Of a DNA stretch of 64,000 bases, positions 51,682 through 64,000 are shown in pieces (positions within the stretch are counted from its first letter, which is position 1; every line of letters starts with the position of its first letter). Both the position numbers and the translations under genes were made by a program. The notes beneath the pieces were generated by a model. That model did not search any database. It had not been told where the DNA came from and worked only from the letters and a program-made list of their open reading frames with translations. The stretch is from NCBI GenBank assembly GCA_012931725.1, contig CM022953.1:60520321-60584320 (forward strand), given 5' to 3'. The DNA comes from Litsea cubeba. Taxonomy: Eukaryota; Streptophyta; Magnoliopsida; Laurales; Lauraceae.

Positions 51682-54032
51682 TGTTGACACAAAAAATGTC
51701 ACTTTGCCTTTTCAAGATCCAAAGAGCTACATGAAGTCGCAACCTGCCATAAATAGGCAATGCTGCTTCCAAAAATCAAATCTTGTCAGAATCAAACAAA
51801 AACTGCAAGATTCTTCCAGACAGCCAAAAGAGGAGTACACAAGAAGTTTCGGGCCATTTCAAAATCATTTGGCCTAACTTCGCTTCTCCGACAGCCGAAA
51901 AGGAGCTCTCCGCGACAAAAGCTCTCCGGGACCATGGTTCCCAAGATAGAGCCTATGGATCATCTTAAAATGACTCCAATAGGTTCCCTGTCAAATTTCA
52001 AGTCAATCGGACATCGGTTGACCGCACATCAAACCGCGACATCTTCATCGCGACAAAAAGCAAGTCTACAGGTGATAGGACCCCAAACGGCTACAAAACT
52101 CAAACAAAAGCCTATGGTTGGTCTTATTTATTGCTCAGGAGGCTTCACACCAAATTTCAGGTCATTCCGACATCGTTTGACCCAGTTTCAGCTTCTGACG
52201 GAAAAATCGGCAGCTCTTCGCGACAAAGTCTTCGGCTTTCTCAGGAAATTGGAAACTTTGCAAAATAAAATGCAAGGAGTCTCATCAGGTTCCTACAAAG
52301 AAATCAGGCCAATAAATGGTCATAATGTCAAGGAAAAGTACAGAAGAAAAAAGAATAAAAAAACAGCAAAAACGGACGCAAAACGGGACACGAAAGGGGG
52401 AAACCCCCAGGTTCGCAGACCCCTGCGACCCTGGCCCAAGGCGCAGGCCCTGCGACACTGGGCCAGGTCGCCGGCGACCTTGGAACCCGGGGTCGCCGGG
52501 AAAGCCCCGGAAACCCCGGGTTTCGCCGTTTTTTTCGCGATTCGAGGAGGCCCAGCCTCTGGTACTTTCCAAAAATCATGATTTTGAGACACCAAGTCCT
52601 CTGACATCCGCCAAAACACGGGTAAATCATCAAGAGTATCGAAGACAGTAATTGATCGCCACCCCGGTCAACCAAAAAAGTGTGCTTTCTACCCGACCGA
52701 TCGAGAAATCGACAGGACAGATGGCACCGACCCGCTGTTGGCAAGAAACACCTGAAATTACATGGTCATCTGATGTCGATCTACATGAAGATCCATCGAT
52801 GATCATCGACAGAAGAATTCCAAAAGACGTGGCACGGCCCGCGACTCTTCAGCTGCTCGGCGACCACTTAATGCGATTAATTGACTAACTTTATTACGGT
52901 CATTAATCCATTTCTTTGGACGGCCCAATCAGAAGCAAGCATTCGGGAGTTACAAGTCAAGAAATTCATGGCATTTAACCCATGAAACTCCTCCCATCAT
53001 GGAGATTAAAGGCGATTAAATGCCCTCAATCTCCTCCGGCCAATCAGAAGCCAAGAAAAAGAAGTTACAAAATAAACAATTCAATTTTGTAACTCCTCCC
53101 ATTATGTGGCTTAATGACAATAAAAGCCCATAAACCCACCTAAAAGGCTACCTAAAAGCCTATAAATAGGAGAGCTCTCCAAGAAGAAAGGAATGGGAGA
53201 AATCACAGACAGAGACACAACATCAACAGACAGCAGTCAGAAATCCAGAGAAAGGAAAAAGAGAGAAAACTCTGCGGAAGTTCTACACCGGCCACCGCAA
53301 CAAGGTGACAAAAGTCCCTTGGGGGGTACCCCCCCCAAGGTCCTTGCCTTCTCCTCCTGCCTCCAAATGGCTTAGATGTGGCTTTTCAGCCCGTCTACTC
53401 GGCTTTTTATTGGATATAGGACCTCCTTTTGGTCTTTGTCTTCTAAAAACCCGAGGTTATAGCCAAGCCAAGCGAATCATAGCATCCTCTGTTCTCATCT
53501 GCATGGATGATGGCGAAGCCCACATATGGCTTGCGACCGTCAATCTAAACAAGTCCCCCACAATCTCCTGAGAAGTTAGATCCTCCTTTTCTTGCTTTCA
53601 TTGTAGTTTGTATTTTTTCAAAAGAGACAAAAATCACAATTCTTGTCTTTCATTGTTGATAAGGATTGTAAATCGGTTATAAACGCCAAAATCGGCTATA
53701 AACGCCAAAAATCGGCTATAAACGCCAAAATCGGCTATAAATGCCAAAAAAATCGCCTTTCACGGCAAACTAAGAAAAATGTCTCTTTTCTTAAATATAT
53801 GTGCAATGGAAAACTTGAAAGAAGTTGATTTCCTTTTTACTTGCGAAGGTTGATCTCCGGATCACCACTTGCAATTCCAAGTAAAAAATAGAAAATCTGG
53901 CACACCCACAAAAAAGAAATGTTGATGCACGCCCCCCTTTGCCCCCCGGTTACGAAAGGGTCGGAACCAAACGGACTCCCACGTCCGCCGACCTCGGTAG
54001 GAGCCCGGGGCATCCGGGAGCGCGGTCCATCA
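51682..54032 (+). repeat. 5' LTR of copy C
   Basis: It is 2351 bp, starting TGTTGACACAAAAAATGTC and ending GGTCCATCA. TATA is at 53161-53168. The GC-rich palindrome block (about 52410-52505) has an extra repeat of the CTGCGAC arm compared with E0. Confidence 0.9.
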
Positions 54033-54035
54033 AGC

Positions 54036-54055
54036 TGGCACACCCGGTGGGACTC
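54036..54055 (+). promoter_or_regulatory. Primer binding site, copy C
   Basis: TGGCACACCCGGTGGGACTC lies three bases after the LTR end and is identical to that of M. Confidence 0.7.
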
Positions 54056-56143
54056 GTTTATTTGAGAACACGATGCTAGAAATGAAATATTTGCATATCA
54101 TATATTTTGCTCTATGCTTATATTTCTTTTCTCGATTCCTTGGCTACTTTATAATTGGTGGCCTATGTTGAATTCGGCAAAAAAAAATGAGATGAGATTT
54201 TTTTGTTTGGAAATTTCTAATTCTTTGAATTTATTTCCACTCTTTCTCTTTTCAAAAAAAAAAAAAACAGATTTTTCATTTTTGGATTCAAAATTGAGAA
54301 ACTTGATCCTTTCCCTTCTGGGCACTGGCGCTCGCGGAAATCGCCGAGACCGTGTTCGGATCGGGGTTGGGCCATTGTTTCTCTTCGATGAGTTCATTAA
54401 AAATCTAAAAAATATATATATATAAAAAAAAAAATTTTAGATTTCTCATTTGGATTCAAAATTGAGAAACTTGATCCTTTCCCTTCTGGGCACTGCGCTC
54501 GCGAAATCGCCGAGACCGTGTTCGGATCGGGTTGGGCCATTGTTTCTCTTCGATGAGTTCATTAAAAATCTAAAAAAAATATATATATATATAAAAAAAA
54601 AAAAATTTTAGATTTCTCAATTTGGATTCAAAATTGAGAAACTTGATCCTTTCCCTTCGGCACTGGCGCTCGCGGAAATCGCCGAGACCGTGTTCGATCG
54701 GGGTTGGGCCATTGTTTCTCTTCGATGAGTTCATTAAAAATCTAAAAAAAAATATATATATATAAAATAAAAAATTTTAGATTTCTCAATTTGGATTCAA
54801 AATTGAGAAACCTTGATCCTTCCCTTCTGGGCACTGGCGCTCGCGAAATCGCCGAGCCGTGTTCGATCGGGGTTGGGCCATTGTTTCTCTTCGATGAGTT
54901 CATTAAAAATCTAAAAAATATATATATATAAAATAAAAAAAAATTTAGATTTCTCAATTTGGATTCAAAATTGAGAAACCTTGATCCTTTCCTATCGTTC
55001 ACGCGCTTGCAGAAATGTTGAGCCTGTTCGACTAAGGTTTTGGGCCATTGTTTCTCTTCGATGAATTCATAAAAATAAAAAAATATATAAAAAAAAAGAC
55101 ATAGACCACTAAGGTTAAACCAACTGTGTTCTTTGATCATGGTTGATTCAAAGAAAAGCCTTGTCCAGAGTGTGGAGACAGCTTGACTGTTCTAGGCAAG
55201 GGTCCTCCAAACGGGTTCATTAAGTAATCCTACCCTTACCTGGGGGCAATTCTATCAATCAAGATTTCATAAGACCGGGTTAGGAGGCCTATGTGTACTC
55301 TCTCGTCTTTTAAATAATTTTTTTTCAAAAATAAAATTTTTAAAATAAAAATTTAAAATAAAAAATAAAAATAAAAAAAAATTTCAAAAAAATAAAAAAA
55401 AATAAATAATAAAAAAAAATAAAAAAAAGATTAAAAAAAAAAATCTTCAAAATCTTCAAAAAAAAAAACTTCCGTCATTTTGGGTTTAGATTAGAGAATC
55501 TTGGTCTTCTCCTTTCTGAACACTGGCGCTCGCGGAAATCGCTGAGCCCGTGTTCAGATTGGAGTGCCTTTTGCTCTCTTTGATGAACCCGATATTGGCC
55601 TTTCAAAAAAAAACTCGTCATTTTTAGATTCAGATCCGAGAAATCATGGTTCATTTCTTTCTGAGCACTGGCGCTCGCGGAAATCGCTGAGCCCGTGTTC
55701 AGATTGGAATACCATCTGCTCTCTTTGATGAATCCAATCTTGACCTTTCAAAACAGAGAATCTCATCTCATAGATGCGGTCTCAAAACATTTGTGTCTAG
55801 CGGTACTAGTACGCCCTTTCAGGGTCTACTGTATTGCGACCGGCACATCTGTAACTCCAACTTTATATTCTTCTTACCTCGAGCAAGCTCTGCTTCTCGA
55901 TAAGTCGAATTTAAGTTCACAATTGCTTCTAGCAGTCACTGGGATGCCCATTCCGGGCTTACCACACCTGCGATCAGAACAATTGTACCTTCTATGGCAT
56001 TTTGCCTTCCTCATATTGCTTGGGTCATCTACCTCGAGCAATTTGAAAAGACGAAACCATAGAACTTCCCATTTATGATCATTATATTCTTGTGATTACT
56101 AATGGATGTGGTCTTGTTTCAGAAATTTTCGAAAAAACTAACA
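54056..56143 (+). other. 5' leader of copy C with expanded tandem units
   Basis: About five units of roughly 170 bases (54270-55075) each hold an 11-bp inverted repeat of the TTTCTCAATTT/AAATTGAGAAA type, a CACTGGCGCTCGCGG-type motif and a (TA)n run. An AT-only tract (55311-55465) and further CGCTCGCGGAAATCGCTGAG motifs follow. A splice-acceptor-like TTGTTTCAG ends at 56122. No ORF is supported. Confidence 0.65.
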
Positions 56144-59100
56144 ATGGCAGCTTCACTAACCATTACTTTCGACGAAAACAAGCACCAACTCATGCTTCAA
56201 CAGAAGCAAACCACGCGCACCTACAAGCGCCCCATCAGCTACCGAAGTGTCAACCCCCTCGGCGACTCTCTGAACTCCGGGTCGACCTCGACTCCCCGGA
56301 CTATCGTCTTTGGGACGCTGGGACCATTCCCACTTCCCGAGGAACAAACTGCTCCCTCCAAGAAGCAGAAACTCGCCTCTCAACGTGTCACTACCGTGAC
56401 ACCAAAGGCGAGCACCAGAAGGCCTGAAGCCCGTGGCAGCCCCACGAAGCCTCGACCTGCAAACAACCAGGTCTACCCCAAGACTTGGTCCCCAAGACCT
56501 TCACCAAAACAGAGAAGGTCCCAAACATCCACTAAGCCAGCATTCCTGGCCCCACTCAAAGAGAACCAGTTCTATCCTCTTGCTTACATGAAAGAGGAGA
56601 GACTCATCTCCAACCTGACTTCCAAGTCATCCCAGCATGAGCCGGCTTGTTCCTACAAGCCCAAAATCAAGTCATGCATCACAAGGCCTCCACAAGCACC
56701 TGCTAAGGCCTACAAACCTGCAGTTCGACCCTTCATCTCTACAGGGGCCGAACTTCCAAAAATTCAAAGCTTCGCTGCAACAGGCGAAGGACAGGGTTCG
56801 CATCCTGTCCTTGCCCAGCTACAAAGAAGACAGACTCGGCTGCTGCGCCCGAGGGAGCACATCCTTCATTGTCAAAGCCCAGTCAGAGCTGACCAAAGCT
56901 CAAATTGCTCGTCGTATACGCCGCCGCGCGTCGTATAGACAAAAGAGACTAGAGAAGCAAAGGACCCAGCCTCCCACACTTCAAGTCTCTCCCAAATGGG
57001 TCGAAAAAGAAAGACCCAACCAAGTTGCTGCCGTCCATATGGTTGGAAAAACCAGAAGGCGCCAAAATCAGCAACAAAAATCCATGTCCGACGTCCGATG
57101 ATCCGCAGCGTCTCCAGGACAAGAAGACATTCAGAAGAATCCCCTGCTCCTTCAAGCAAAGGACAGCAGAGTGATCCTTCCTCAAGCTCTTCTTCAAAAA
57201 GAATGAGCCCCAGCTCAGTCACCAGGACAGTTTCTTCGTTCGAATCACGAAGGATGAATGTCTTGGCTACAAATTCTGAGCCACCACCCCGCAATCCACC
57301 TCCAGAAGATGCGATCACCCGCATCCAGCAGTTGGAACAGGGCCAGCAGAGGATTGAAACTCTGATGGAAAACCTTCTCCTCGCCTTCCAAAATCAGGCG
57401 AACAATGAACCTCCTCCGAATCATCAAGACGACGAGGTAAATAGAGAAGAAAATGAGTCACGCGCCCTTACCAAAAAGGACGTAGACGGTATCCTCGCCA
57501 AAGCAAAAGAAGAGGATATACTCAAGGAGCATGGGATCAAGCCACCATATCCCTTATGGATGGACTCGGTCCCGTTCCCCACCAAATTCAAGCATCCTAC
57601 TCTCCAAACATATACGGGGAAAGGATCAGCCAGACAGCACGTCATCCACTTCAAGATCCTGACGGGAGCTATCGCAGATCAAGATGCACTCAAGATCCGC
57701 CTCTTTGCAAGTACCCTAAAAGGTACGGCCTTCGATTGGTACTCCACTCTGCCGGAGGACTCAATCCAAAACTGGGCCATGCTAGAGACACGCTTCCTGA
57801 CTCACTTCAAAGGTGAGGATCACCCCGCTACTATGGCTCAGCTGTGCAGCCTAAAACAGGGGGAGAATGAATCAACATATGACTTCATTCACAAGTGGAA
57901 AGCAATGGCATACAAATGCTCTGATGTATTGCCACAAGCGTCGCTAGTCGACATCTGCCGAAACAACATGAGAGCCAGAATCCGCTCCATGATCATCGGC
58001 AACAAATCAAAAAACCTGGGAGAACTCCTAGAAGCTTCCATGGAAGCTGAAACGGTGATTAAAGACCTCAACAGTCAGAAATCATCAAGAAAAGAGCCAA
58101 CCGCCATTGCAACCTCTAAACCAAAGAAGAAAGAGGTCCTCAATGTGCAGACCAAGTCAGCTCCTCAGCCACCAAAGAAAGCTGAAAACAAAGCTGTTGG
58201 TAAGAGACCTGAACTCTCAGACGCCTTCAAAGAACGAGTAGAGAAGAAATACCCGTTTGATGAAGATGTTGATGAAATCTTCGGGGCTCTTGTGGCAAAC
58301 GGCAAGCTCACCTTGCCTGAACCAAAAAGACCGGGTGATGTTGGCAAAACCAACGATCCTCGGTACTGTCCATACCACCAGATGATCTCGCATCCTCTCA
58401 ATCAATGCTTCGTTGTGAGAGAGAAAATAAATGAGATGTGGAAAAACGGAGTCATCACCTTTGACAAAAACTATGGGTCTGCCTCCGTCAACATGGTGAC
58501 ATGTGGACAAACATCAAGATCACCGAAAAAGAAGATCACTACTTCCTTCAAGGTGATAAATTCAATCCAAGCGTCCGAGCAACTGGTTCCTTACCCGACA
58601 CCAGACGGACAACCGATATGGGTACATCCCGATCTCCTGGAAGATGAAAATTGGGAGGTCGTGAAAATAAAGCCTACAGCTCAACAGCGAAGGCAGGCTA
58701 GGAAACATCTCCTCAAGCTCAAACGGCAAGAGAAGACCCAGCCAAAACTAGAGGTCAAAGAAAAGGCAGAGGCTTCCTCTACCGCTTCACTGGAGGTAAC
58801 AAAAACATCCCTTCCAGAGACTTCAAAGGGGGTAAGGAAATTCACTCTCAGTGATTTCATGCCACCTCAATTTAAAGAAGCCATGCAGGAGGCATCATAC
58901 TCTTGCAATTCGGTAGTTGGATTCTCCATTGATGGATACGAATCCAGCGACACCGATGATGGATTCGAATCCAACTACACAGATGAGTGGGAGGAGTCCC
59001 TTGAAACAGGAGAATATCTCTCCGATGAAGAATGGGTTCCTGAGTCTCATCTTATGCCAGTAATCTGGTATAACCCCCTACAGCCACAAGGATCCTGGTC

Positions 59101-59605
59101 TGATGATGAAGAAGACCAAGAAGCTGTACAAGAAAATGCTGCTGACCCAGCACCTCTCATTACTCCAGTGGAAATCAACAATGTTGAGCCACAAAGAGAT
59201 GATGAAGAAGAAGATCCGGCTCCCATGCCTGATCTTGAAGAATATGCAAGGATCTTGCAGCGACTCGCTCTAGAACAAGAGCAAGAACGCGTCAACGAGC
59301 CTCCTCGCAATCCAGAGCCTGAAGTCCCTGAAGACCACCAGGTACATCCTCCCTTAACTCCTGAAAATGGAGAAAATTGCTGGATAGACGATCCTCTCAC
59401 ATCCGAGGATGAGTCTGACTCCGATCAGGCAACGTCTCCCGTCAGAGCTTCCTGTAATGTGATAATTCGGGATTATAGCTCTTCCGAAGCATCGTCTGAT
59501 GAGAGCACTTACACTCCGGCGACGCCTAGCAATATATCTTCTGGAGCCACCTCGTCTCACGTGACTTTCACTGAGATGACACCCTCTCAGGTTTCTTCTC
59601 CCTGA
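56144..59605 (+). pseudogene. gag: Gag of copy C
   Basis: From the ATG at 56144 the N-terminal region reads to a one-base insertion near 56756. A second frame runs to 57101, and after a shift in an A run near 57006 a long frame (56996-59605) carries the Ser-rich linker, capsid-like domain (about 57550-58070) and zinc-knuckle-like CPYHQMISH. An extra C near 59601 ends it. The order is basic Pro-rich N-terminus, capsid, knuckle, acidic tail. Confidence 0.75.
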
Positions 59606-59609
59606 GACT

Positions 59610-60815
59610 GTGACTTCAAAGTTCACACCCTTCCTGACTGAAGAATTCCCAGCTATTGATGCTTGGGACGATGAATTAGTCAACGAAGAAGAAAGATTGC
59701 TGGATGCTGTTCAGGACTTGTTCCCGGAAAATGCTCCATGCAACACAATCACTGAGGATGGTAACTCTGCTGCTGATGCATCCTCAGCAAATGAAAAACG
59801 ACAGCCTCTTGATCCTGAAGACAATCTTCCAAACGAAGACCCTTCTCAAGAAGCTCTCGAAGTTGGTAGAGGCACCCGCTCTGGCCGGGACTACCACAAA
59901 AATTACAACCAATCTTCCTTTACATATGTAAATCCTTCGGGAAAAGATGTTGTAAGCGCCCCTAGTGGCAACAATGATGAACATGCAGGCCCTAAGGAGG
60001 CTTTCAAGTATGACTTGATTGAACACTTCAAGCACATACCTGCACGTCTGCACATCCTAGATTTGTTGCGAATGTCTCCGCACACTCGTGATAATCTCAT
60101 TTCGGAATTACAAAAGCTGAATGAGGATGTCGACAAACATGCCCCGCAAGTCCTCCAAATTGAATTGGATTACCGGGTCAAAAACTCAGAAGCCTCCTCA
60201 AAGGGAGAAAAGAAGAAAACTGAGGGATCATGCATTGAATGCCTCTCGGTTAAAAAAGCAGCCAGTGCAACCATCGCCTTCACAAAGGATGACCTCCTAC
60301 TTGGCGAAACCAGGCATAACCGACCCCTGTACTTCACAGGGTATATCAAGGAAATGCCTATGCATAGAGTTCAGATCGACCCAGGTTCTGCACTCAACCT
60401 TATCTCCACATCGGCTCTTGAAGAGTTGGGCATCCCACCCAGCAAACTGAGCCACACATCTGTATCTATCTTTGGATACGATGGGAGTACTCAAAGGCCT
60501 ATCGGCAAAATCAGGTTCAAATTGCAGATCGGTGATCTTATCTCTGAGGTCACAGTGTATGCAATAAAGACCCCTTCATGCTACAACATCCTTCTCGGAC
60601 GCCCTTGGATCCATGAGAATGGTGTTGTCCCTTCAACTCTACATCAATGCATCAAGTTTGTTGGCGACGACGGCATGATACATCGAGTCTTTGCGGACAG
60701 AAAACCCTTCAAAGGTAAAGAAATCCACTTCGCAGACTCACAGATGTATGAAGGTGAAAAAGAAGAAGAGGAGAAGCACTACAGCATCCTTTGCCGAAAA
60801 TCTCCAGAAAGATAA
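59610..60815 (+). CDS. Gag tail and aspartic protease of copy C
   Basis: This continues the polyprotein after the indel near 59601. The protease motifs QIDPGSALNLI and NILLGRPWIHENG are intact. An extra base near 60777 shifts the frame and ends the ORF. The segment before it (FKGKEIHFADSQM) is complete, unlike in copy A. Confidence 0.75.
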   Translation: MTSKFTPFLTEEFPAIDAWDDELVNEEERLLDAVQDLFPENAPCNTITEDGNSAADASSANEKRQPLDPEDNLPNEDPSQEALEVGRGTRSGRDYHKNYNQSSFTYVNPSGKDVVSAPSGNNDEHAGPKEAFKYDLIEHFKHIPARLHILDLLRMSPHTRDNLISELQKLNEDVDKHAPQVLQIELDYRVKNSEASSKGEKKKTEGSCIECLSVKKAASATIAFTKDDLLLGETRHNRPLYFTGYIKEMPMHRVQIDPGSALNLISTSALEELGIPPSKLSHTSVSIFGYDGSTQRPIGKIRFKLQIGDLISEVTVYAIKTPSCYNILLGRPWIHENGVVPSTLHQCIKFVGDDGMIHRVFADRKPFKGKEIHFADSQMYEGEKEEEEKHYSILCRKSPER

Positions 60816-63800
60816 AGGCAAAGCTCCTCAACAATCACCGGAAGAAAACAAACCATCCGGTAAATCTGAAGAGAGCATGCAAACTCCCTTCATCATCTCC
60901 CTCAAATCTTCAAAGCCTTTGGTCATCACAACTAAAGTGAAGAAGGCAAAACAAAAGCCTGGGGGCAAATTTGTTGTCTCTTTCGTGTCTATCATGCAAG
61001 ACACGGACTCGGATTCAGAGCCAGAAGACGACACATCGTCAAGCCAAGCTGACACTCAGCAAGTTCAGCCTGCTCTTACTCCAATGGAGACAACCTCTGA
61101 CATAGAAGATCCTACGTCAGCTTCCTTCGTTGTTCCAGCAACTTCAGCAAAGGAAAAGCCGATCTTCTTCCATAGATCGGATGCTTCTTCATCAAACTCC
61201 ATGCTTGAACCTTTCCAAAATAAAGGTACGCCTCAACTATCCTTATACAGTTCTGTGGCACAAGCTATCATGAAGAAAATGGGCTATGACGCTCAAAACC
61301 CAGTCGGTTTGGGAGAAGGACGCGGTATTCTCACGCCATTGGGGCCCGTCTTGACCAAAAGCCAGCTGGAAGATTGGAGACTCTACGGCTATGTAGAAAA
61401 GTCTTCACACGGGTTAGGGTATGATCCTGACACTCCCTTGAGACAGTTGACACAAAGGCTTAAAAGTCAATATACTGACCAAGCCTCAACATCTCAAGTC
61501 CATGAAGACATCGATCTCCCTGGATATCTCTTTGATGAGTCACCTGACAAAGATCCAGGAAGCTCATCCAATTGGCACGATTTCTCCGAAAATGAAGAGG
61601 AGTTGTCCGATGGCACAGACGTGTGGACTTCTGACCCAGAAGAACCCTCATCTCCAAAAGAAGTAGCCTACTTCGACTCGGTTTCAACAGGCGATTGGGA
61701 TCATCTCATAGCAAGCCTTGGGAAAATTACCGATCAAGAAGACCCGTGGAAAGGAACAAAACCTTGGTCTGGAAATGCCCTTGAAACCCCAGAAGGTTTC
61801 GTTGAGCTGGAAGCCTCCGAAAATATTGTGGAGGAACCACCTTCGAACCTTCCAACAGAAGATCCTGTTCAAAAGATAGACTTGGGAACACCAGATAACC
61901 CACGTCCTGTATTCATAAGCAAGAATATAAAGGATGATGAGTTACCCGAGTATATCGCTTTTCTTCGTGAGTTCGTTGATTGCTTTGCATGGTCTTATGC
62001 TGAAATGCCAGGCTTAGACCCCAAAATAGCAGTTCACAAACTCAATCTTCAAGAAGACATCAAGCCTGTCAAGCAAGGCCAAAGAAGATTCCGTCCAGAT
62101 GTGATGGATAAAATTGAACAAGAAGTTCAAAAACTCAAAAGCGTCGGCTTCATCCGTGAGGAACAACATCCTGAATGGTTGGCCAACATTGTCCCCGTGA
62201 CGAAGAAAAATGGGCAGATCAGGGTCTGTATTGACTATAGAGACCTGAATGGCGCATGCCCAAAAGATGAATTTCCGCTCCCCATACCAGAGGTAATGAT
62301 TGATAATACCTGTGGATTCGAGCGAATGACATTCATGGATGGTTTCTCTGGCTACAATCAGATAAAGATGCATCCTGAGGATGAAAAACATACATCCTTT
62401 CGAACCCCATTTGGCGTGTATTGTTACACTGTCATGCCATTTGGTTTGAAGAATGCTGGTGCCACATATCAGAGGGCTATGATGAAAATATTCCAAGATA
62501 TGCAGCACAAGACGGTTGAATGTTACGTTGATGACCTCGCCGTCAAAAGCAAAAGAAAAGAAGATCATCTCGAAAACCTTCGAGAAGTCTTCCTCCGGCT
62601 TCGCAAACACAAACTGCGAATGAATCCATTGAAATGCTTCTTCGGCGTCTCGTCGGGTAAGTTCCTCGGATTCTTAGTTCGGAAAGCTGGAATAGAGCTT
62701 GACCCCATAAAAGTCAAAGCCATTCTAGAAATGCCCTCTCCAAGAACCTTGAGAGAACTCAAAGGGCTTCAAGGGAGATTGGCCTACATCAGACGGTTCA
62801 TCTCCAATCTTTCGGGGAAATGCCGTCCATTCTCCCGGTTGATGAAAAAAGGTGTAAACTTTGTCTGGGATGCTGACTGTGAAGCTGCTTTCCAAGACAT
62901 CAAGTCATACCTGACAAAACCTCCAGTGTTAGCTGCTCCTACCACTGGAAAACCATTCATCTTGTACACAAGAGCCCTTGATCACTCTCTGGGAGCTCTG
63001 CTTGCGCAAGAAAATGATCAAAGAAAAGAAGCTGCTCTATATTACCTCAGCCGCATGCTAGTAGGTGCAGAGCATCGCTACTCTCCAGTTGAAAAAGAAT
63101 GTCTTGCAGTGATGTTCGCCGTACAAAAGCTGCGTCACTACTTGCTTTCCAACACAGTCTACCTGGTCTCGAGGGTCAACCTCTTGAAGGTCCTTGTCAC
63201 AAAGGCAGGTTCTCTCAATGCTCGACTGGCAAAATGGTCCATCCTTCTGTCACAATTTGATATTAGGTATGTACCACAAAAAGCAATCAAAGGGCAAGCT
63301 CTAGCGGACTTCCTCGCAGAGCATCCATTGCCTAAAGATTCTCCACTCAGAGATGATCTCCCAGACGAACCAGTCTACAATGTGGAGACTTTCTCACAAA
63401 GTGCCTCCTGGGACATGTACTTTGACGGTGCAACCAGGACAAATGAAAAAAGACAGCTGATCTCGGGAGTTGGCATCCTCTTTGTTAGCCCCGACAAATA
63501 CATGATTCCACACGCTTTCTCGCTACTGGAACCATGCACAAACAATGCAGCTGAATATCAAGCTCTGATCTTAGGATTGGAACTCGCCATCGAATCCGGT
63601 ATCACCATGCTGGAAGTCTTTGGAGACTCTCAACTGATCGTCAACCAGATGAATCAGAAATTTGAAGTCAGGAAGCCAGATTTGCTGCCCTACTACAACA
63701 AGGCACAATCACTTCTGCAAAAGTTTGACATCTGTCACATCACCCACATTCGTAGAGGTGAAAATATACGAGCAGATGCCCTAGCCGGACTTGCCGCATC

Positions 63801-64000
63801 CATGGCAATCCAGGAAGGGGAAAACATGCAAATCACAGTGTGCGAAAGGAGAATCCTTCCTCCTCTTAACACACACCAAGCAGTTGCTGAATGCCACCAA
63901 GTGGTCGGAAGTCGGATTTCAATCCTTCAAACTTCAATTGGCGACTGGAGGGATCCGTTCATTGATTACATTATGTTCGGAATCCTACCTGAAGATCCAA
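60781..64000 (+). CDS. pol: G-patch-like segment, RT and dual RNase H of copy C (open to the window end)
   Basis: From 60781 one frame appears open to the last base, about 1073 codons. It has the G-patch-like MGYDAQNPVGLGEGRGIL (about 61280-61335), an undamaged junction into RT (where A has lost a base), RT motifs FMDGFSGYNQI and YVDDLAVKS, the degenerate first RNase H, and the archaeal-type RNase H with FDGA, NNAAEY, FGDSQL and RADALAG. One visible change from A is Met to Thr in NIVPVMKKNG. Integrase would follow outside the window. Confidence 0.8.

Larger units (their letters stand above)
51682..64000 (+). mobile_element. Copy C: Tat-lineage element inserted in copy B, runs off the window
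   Basis: The 5' LTR (51682-54032), primer site (54036-54053), leader, gag, protease and RT/RNase H are present. The insertion point in B's gag is precise, with GCTAC (51677-51681) as the left target duplication. Integrase, 3' region and 3' LTR are expected to the right. Confidence 0.9.

Overview
The window is repeat-dense nuclear DNA of a flowering plant. The evidence is plant Ty3/gypsy polyproteins, GT-AG introns, a plant-type RTE LINE and no bacterial features. The species cannot be named. I recognise no conventional host gene. Nearly every base belongs to LTR retrotransposons nested in one another, most of them copies of one very large Tat-lineage (Ogre-like) family with LTRs of about 2.3-2.7 kb and a full length near 20 kb.

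Layout. (1) 1-3884 (+) is the 3' end of copy E0: 3' internal region, polypurine tract and 3' LTR. It ends exactly at the LTR terminus and sits inside the gag gene of the next copy. (2) 3885-16646 (+) is copy A: gag, protease, G-patch-like segment, RT, two RNase H domains, integrase, long 3' region and 3' LTR. Three single-base indels break the reading frame. Copy A is inserted in the gag start of (3) 16647-17689 (-), a smaller Tat/Retand-like element with a TTGGCGCC primer site. (4) 17690-19020 is AT-rich sequence with no recognisable gene. (5) 19021-20675 (+) is the LTR, primer site and gag of a second small Tat-like element. (6) 20676-26130 (+) is a decayed Tekay/Del-type gypsy: LTR, primer site and gag fragment, split by a 5'-truncated RTE LINE on the minus strand at 23174-25473 with a 15-bp target duplication. 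(7) 26131-26795 is unassigned flank. (8) 26796-46623 (-) is copy M, a complete 19.8-kb insertion with both LTRs and the 5-bp target duplication ACATT. M has lost RT, RNase H and the integrase N-terminus by deletion. (9) 46681-51681 (+) is copy B, the 5' LTR, leader and gag start of an older copy. It is interrupted by (10) 51682-64000 (+), copy C: 5' LTR, primer site, leader, gag, protease and RT/RNase H running off the window.

The large family codes gag-protease-RT-RNase H-archaeal-type RNase H-integrase on its sense strand. Between integrase and the 3' LTR, copy M also carries an opposite-strand gene with its own TATA box, about six exons with phase-consistent GT-AG introns, a plant-mobile-domain (PMD)-like core, a basic stretch and a C-terminal coiled coil. 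Copies E0 and A keep the promoter and first exon of this gene.

The non-coding 3' region also holds tandem hairpin arrays whose stems differ between units by paired, compensatory changes: a 30-nt array after integrase and a CCTAAC/GTTAGG array before the polypurine tract. These arrays and the intron-bearing antisense gene are the most unusual content of the window.
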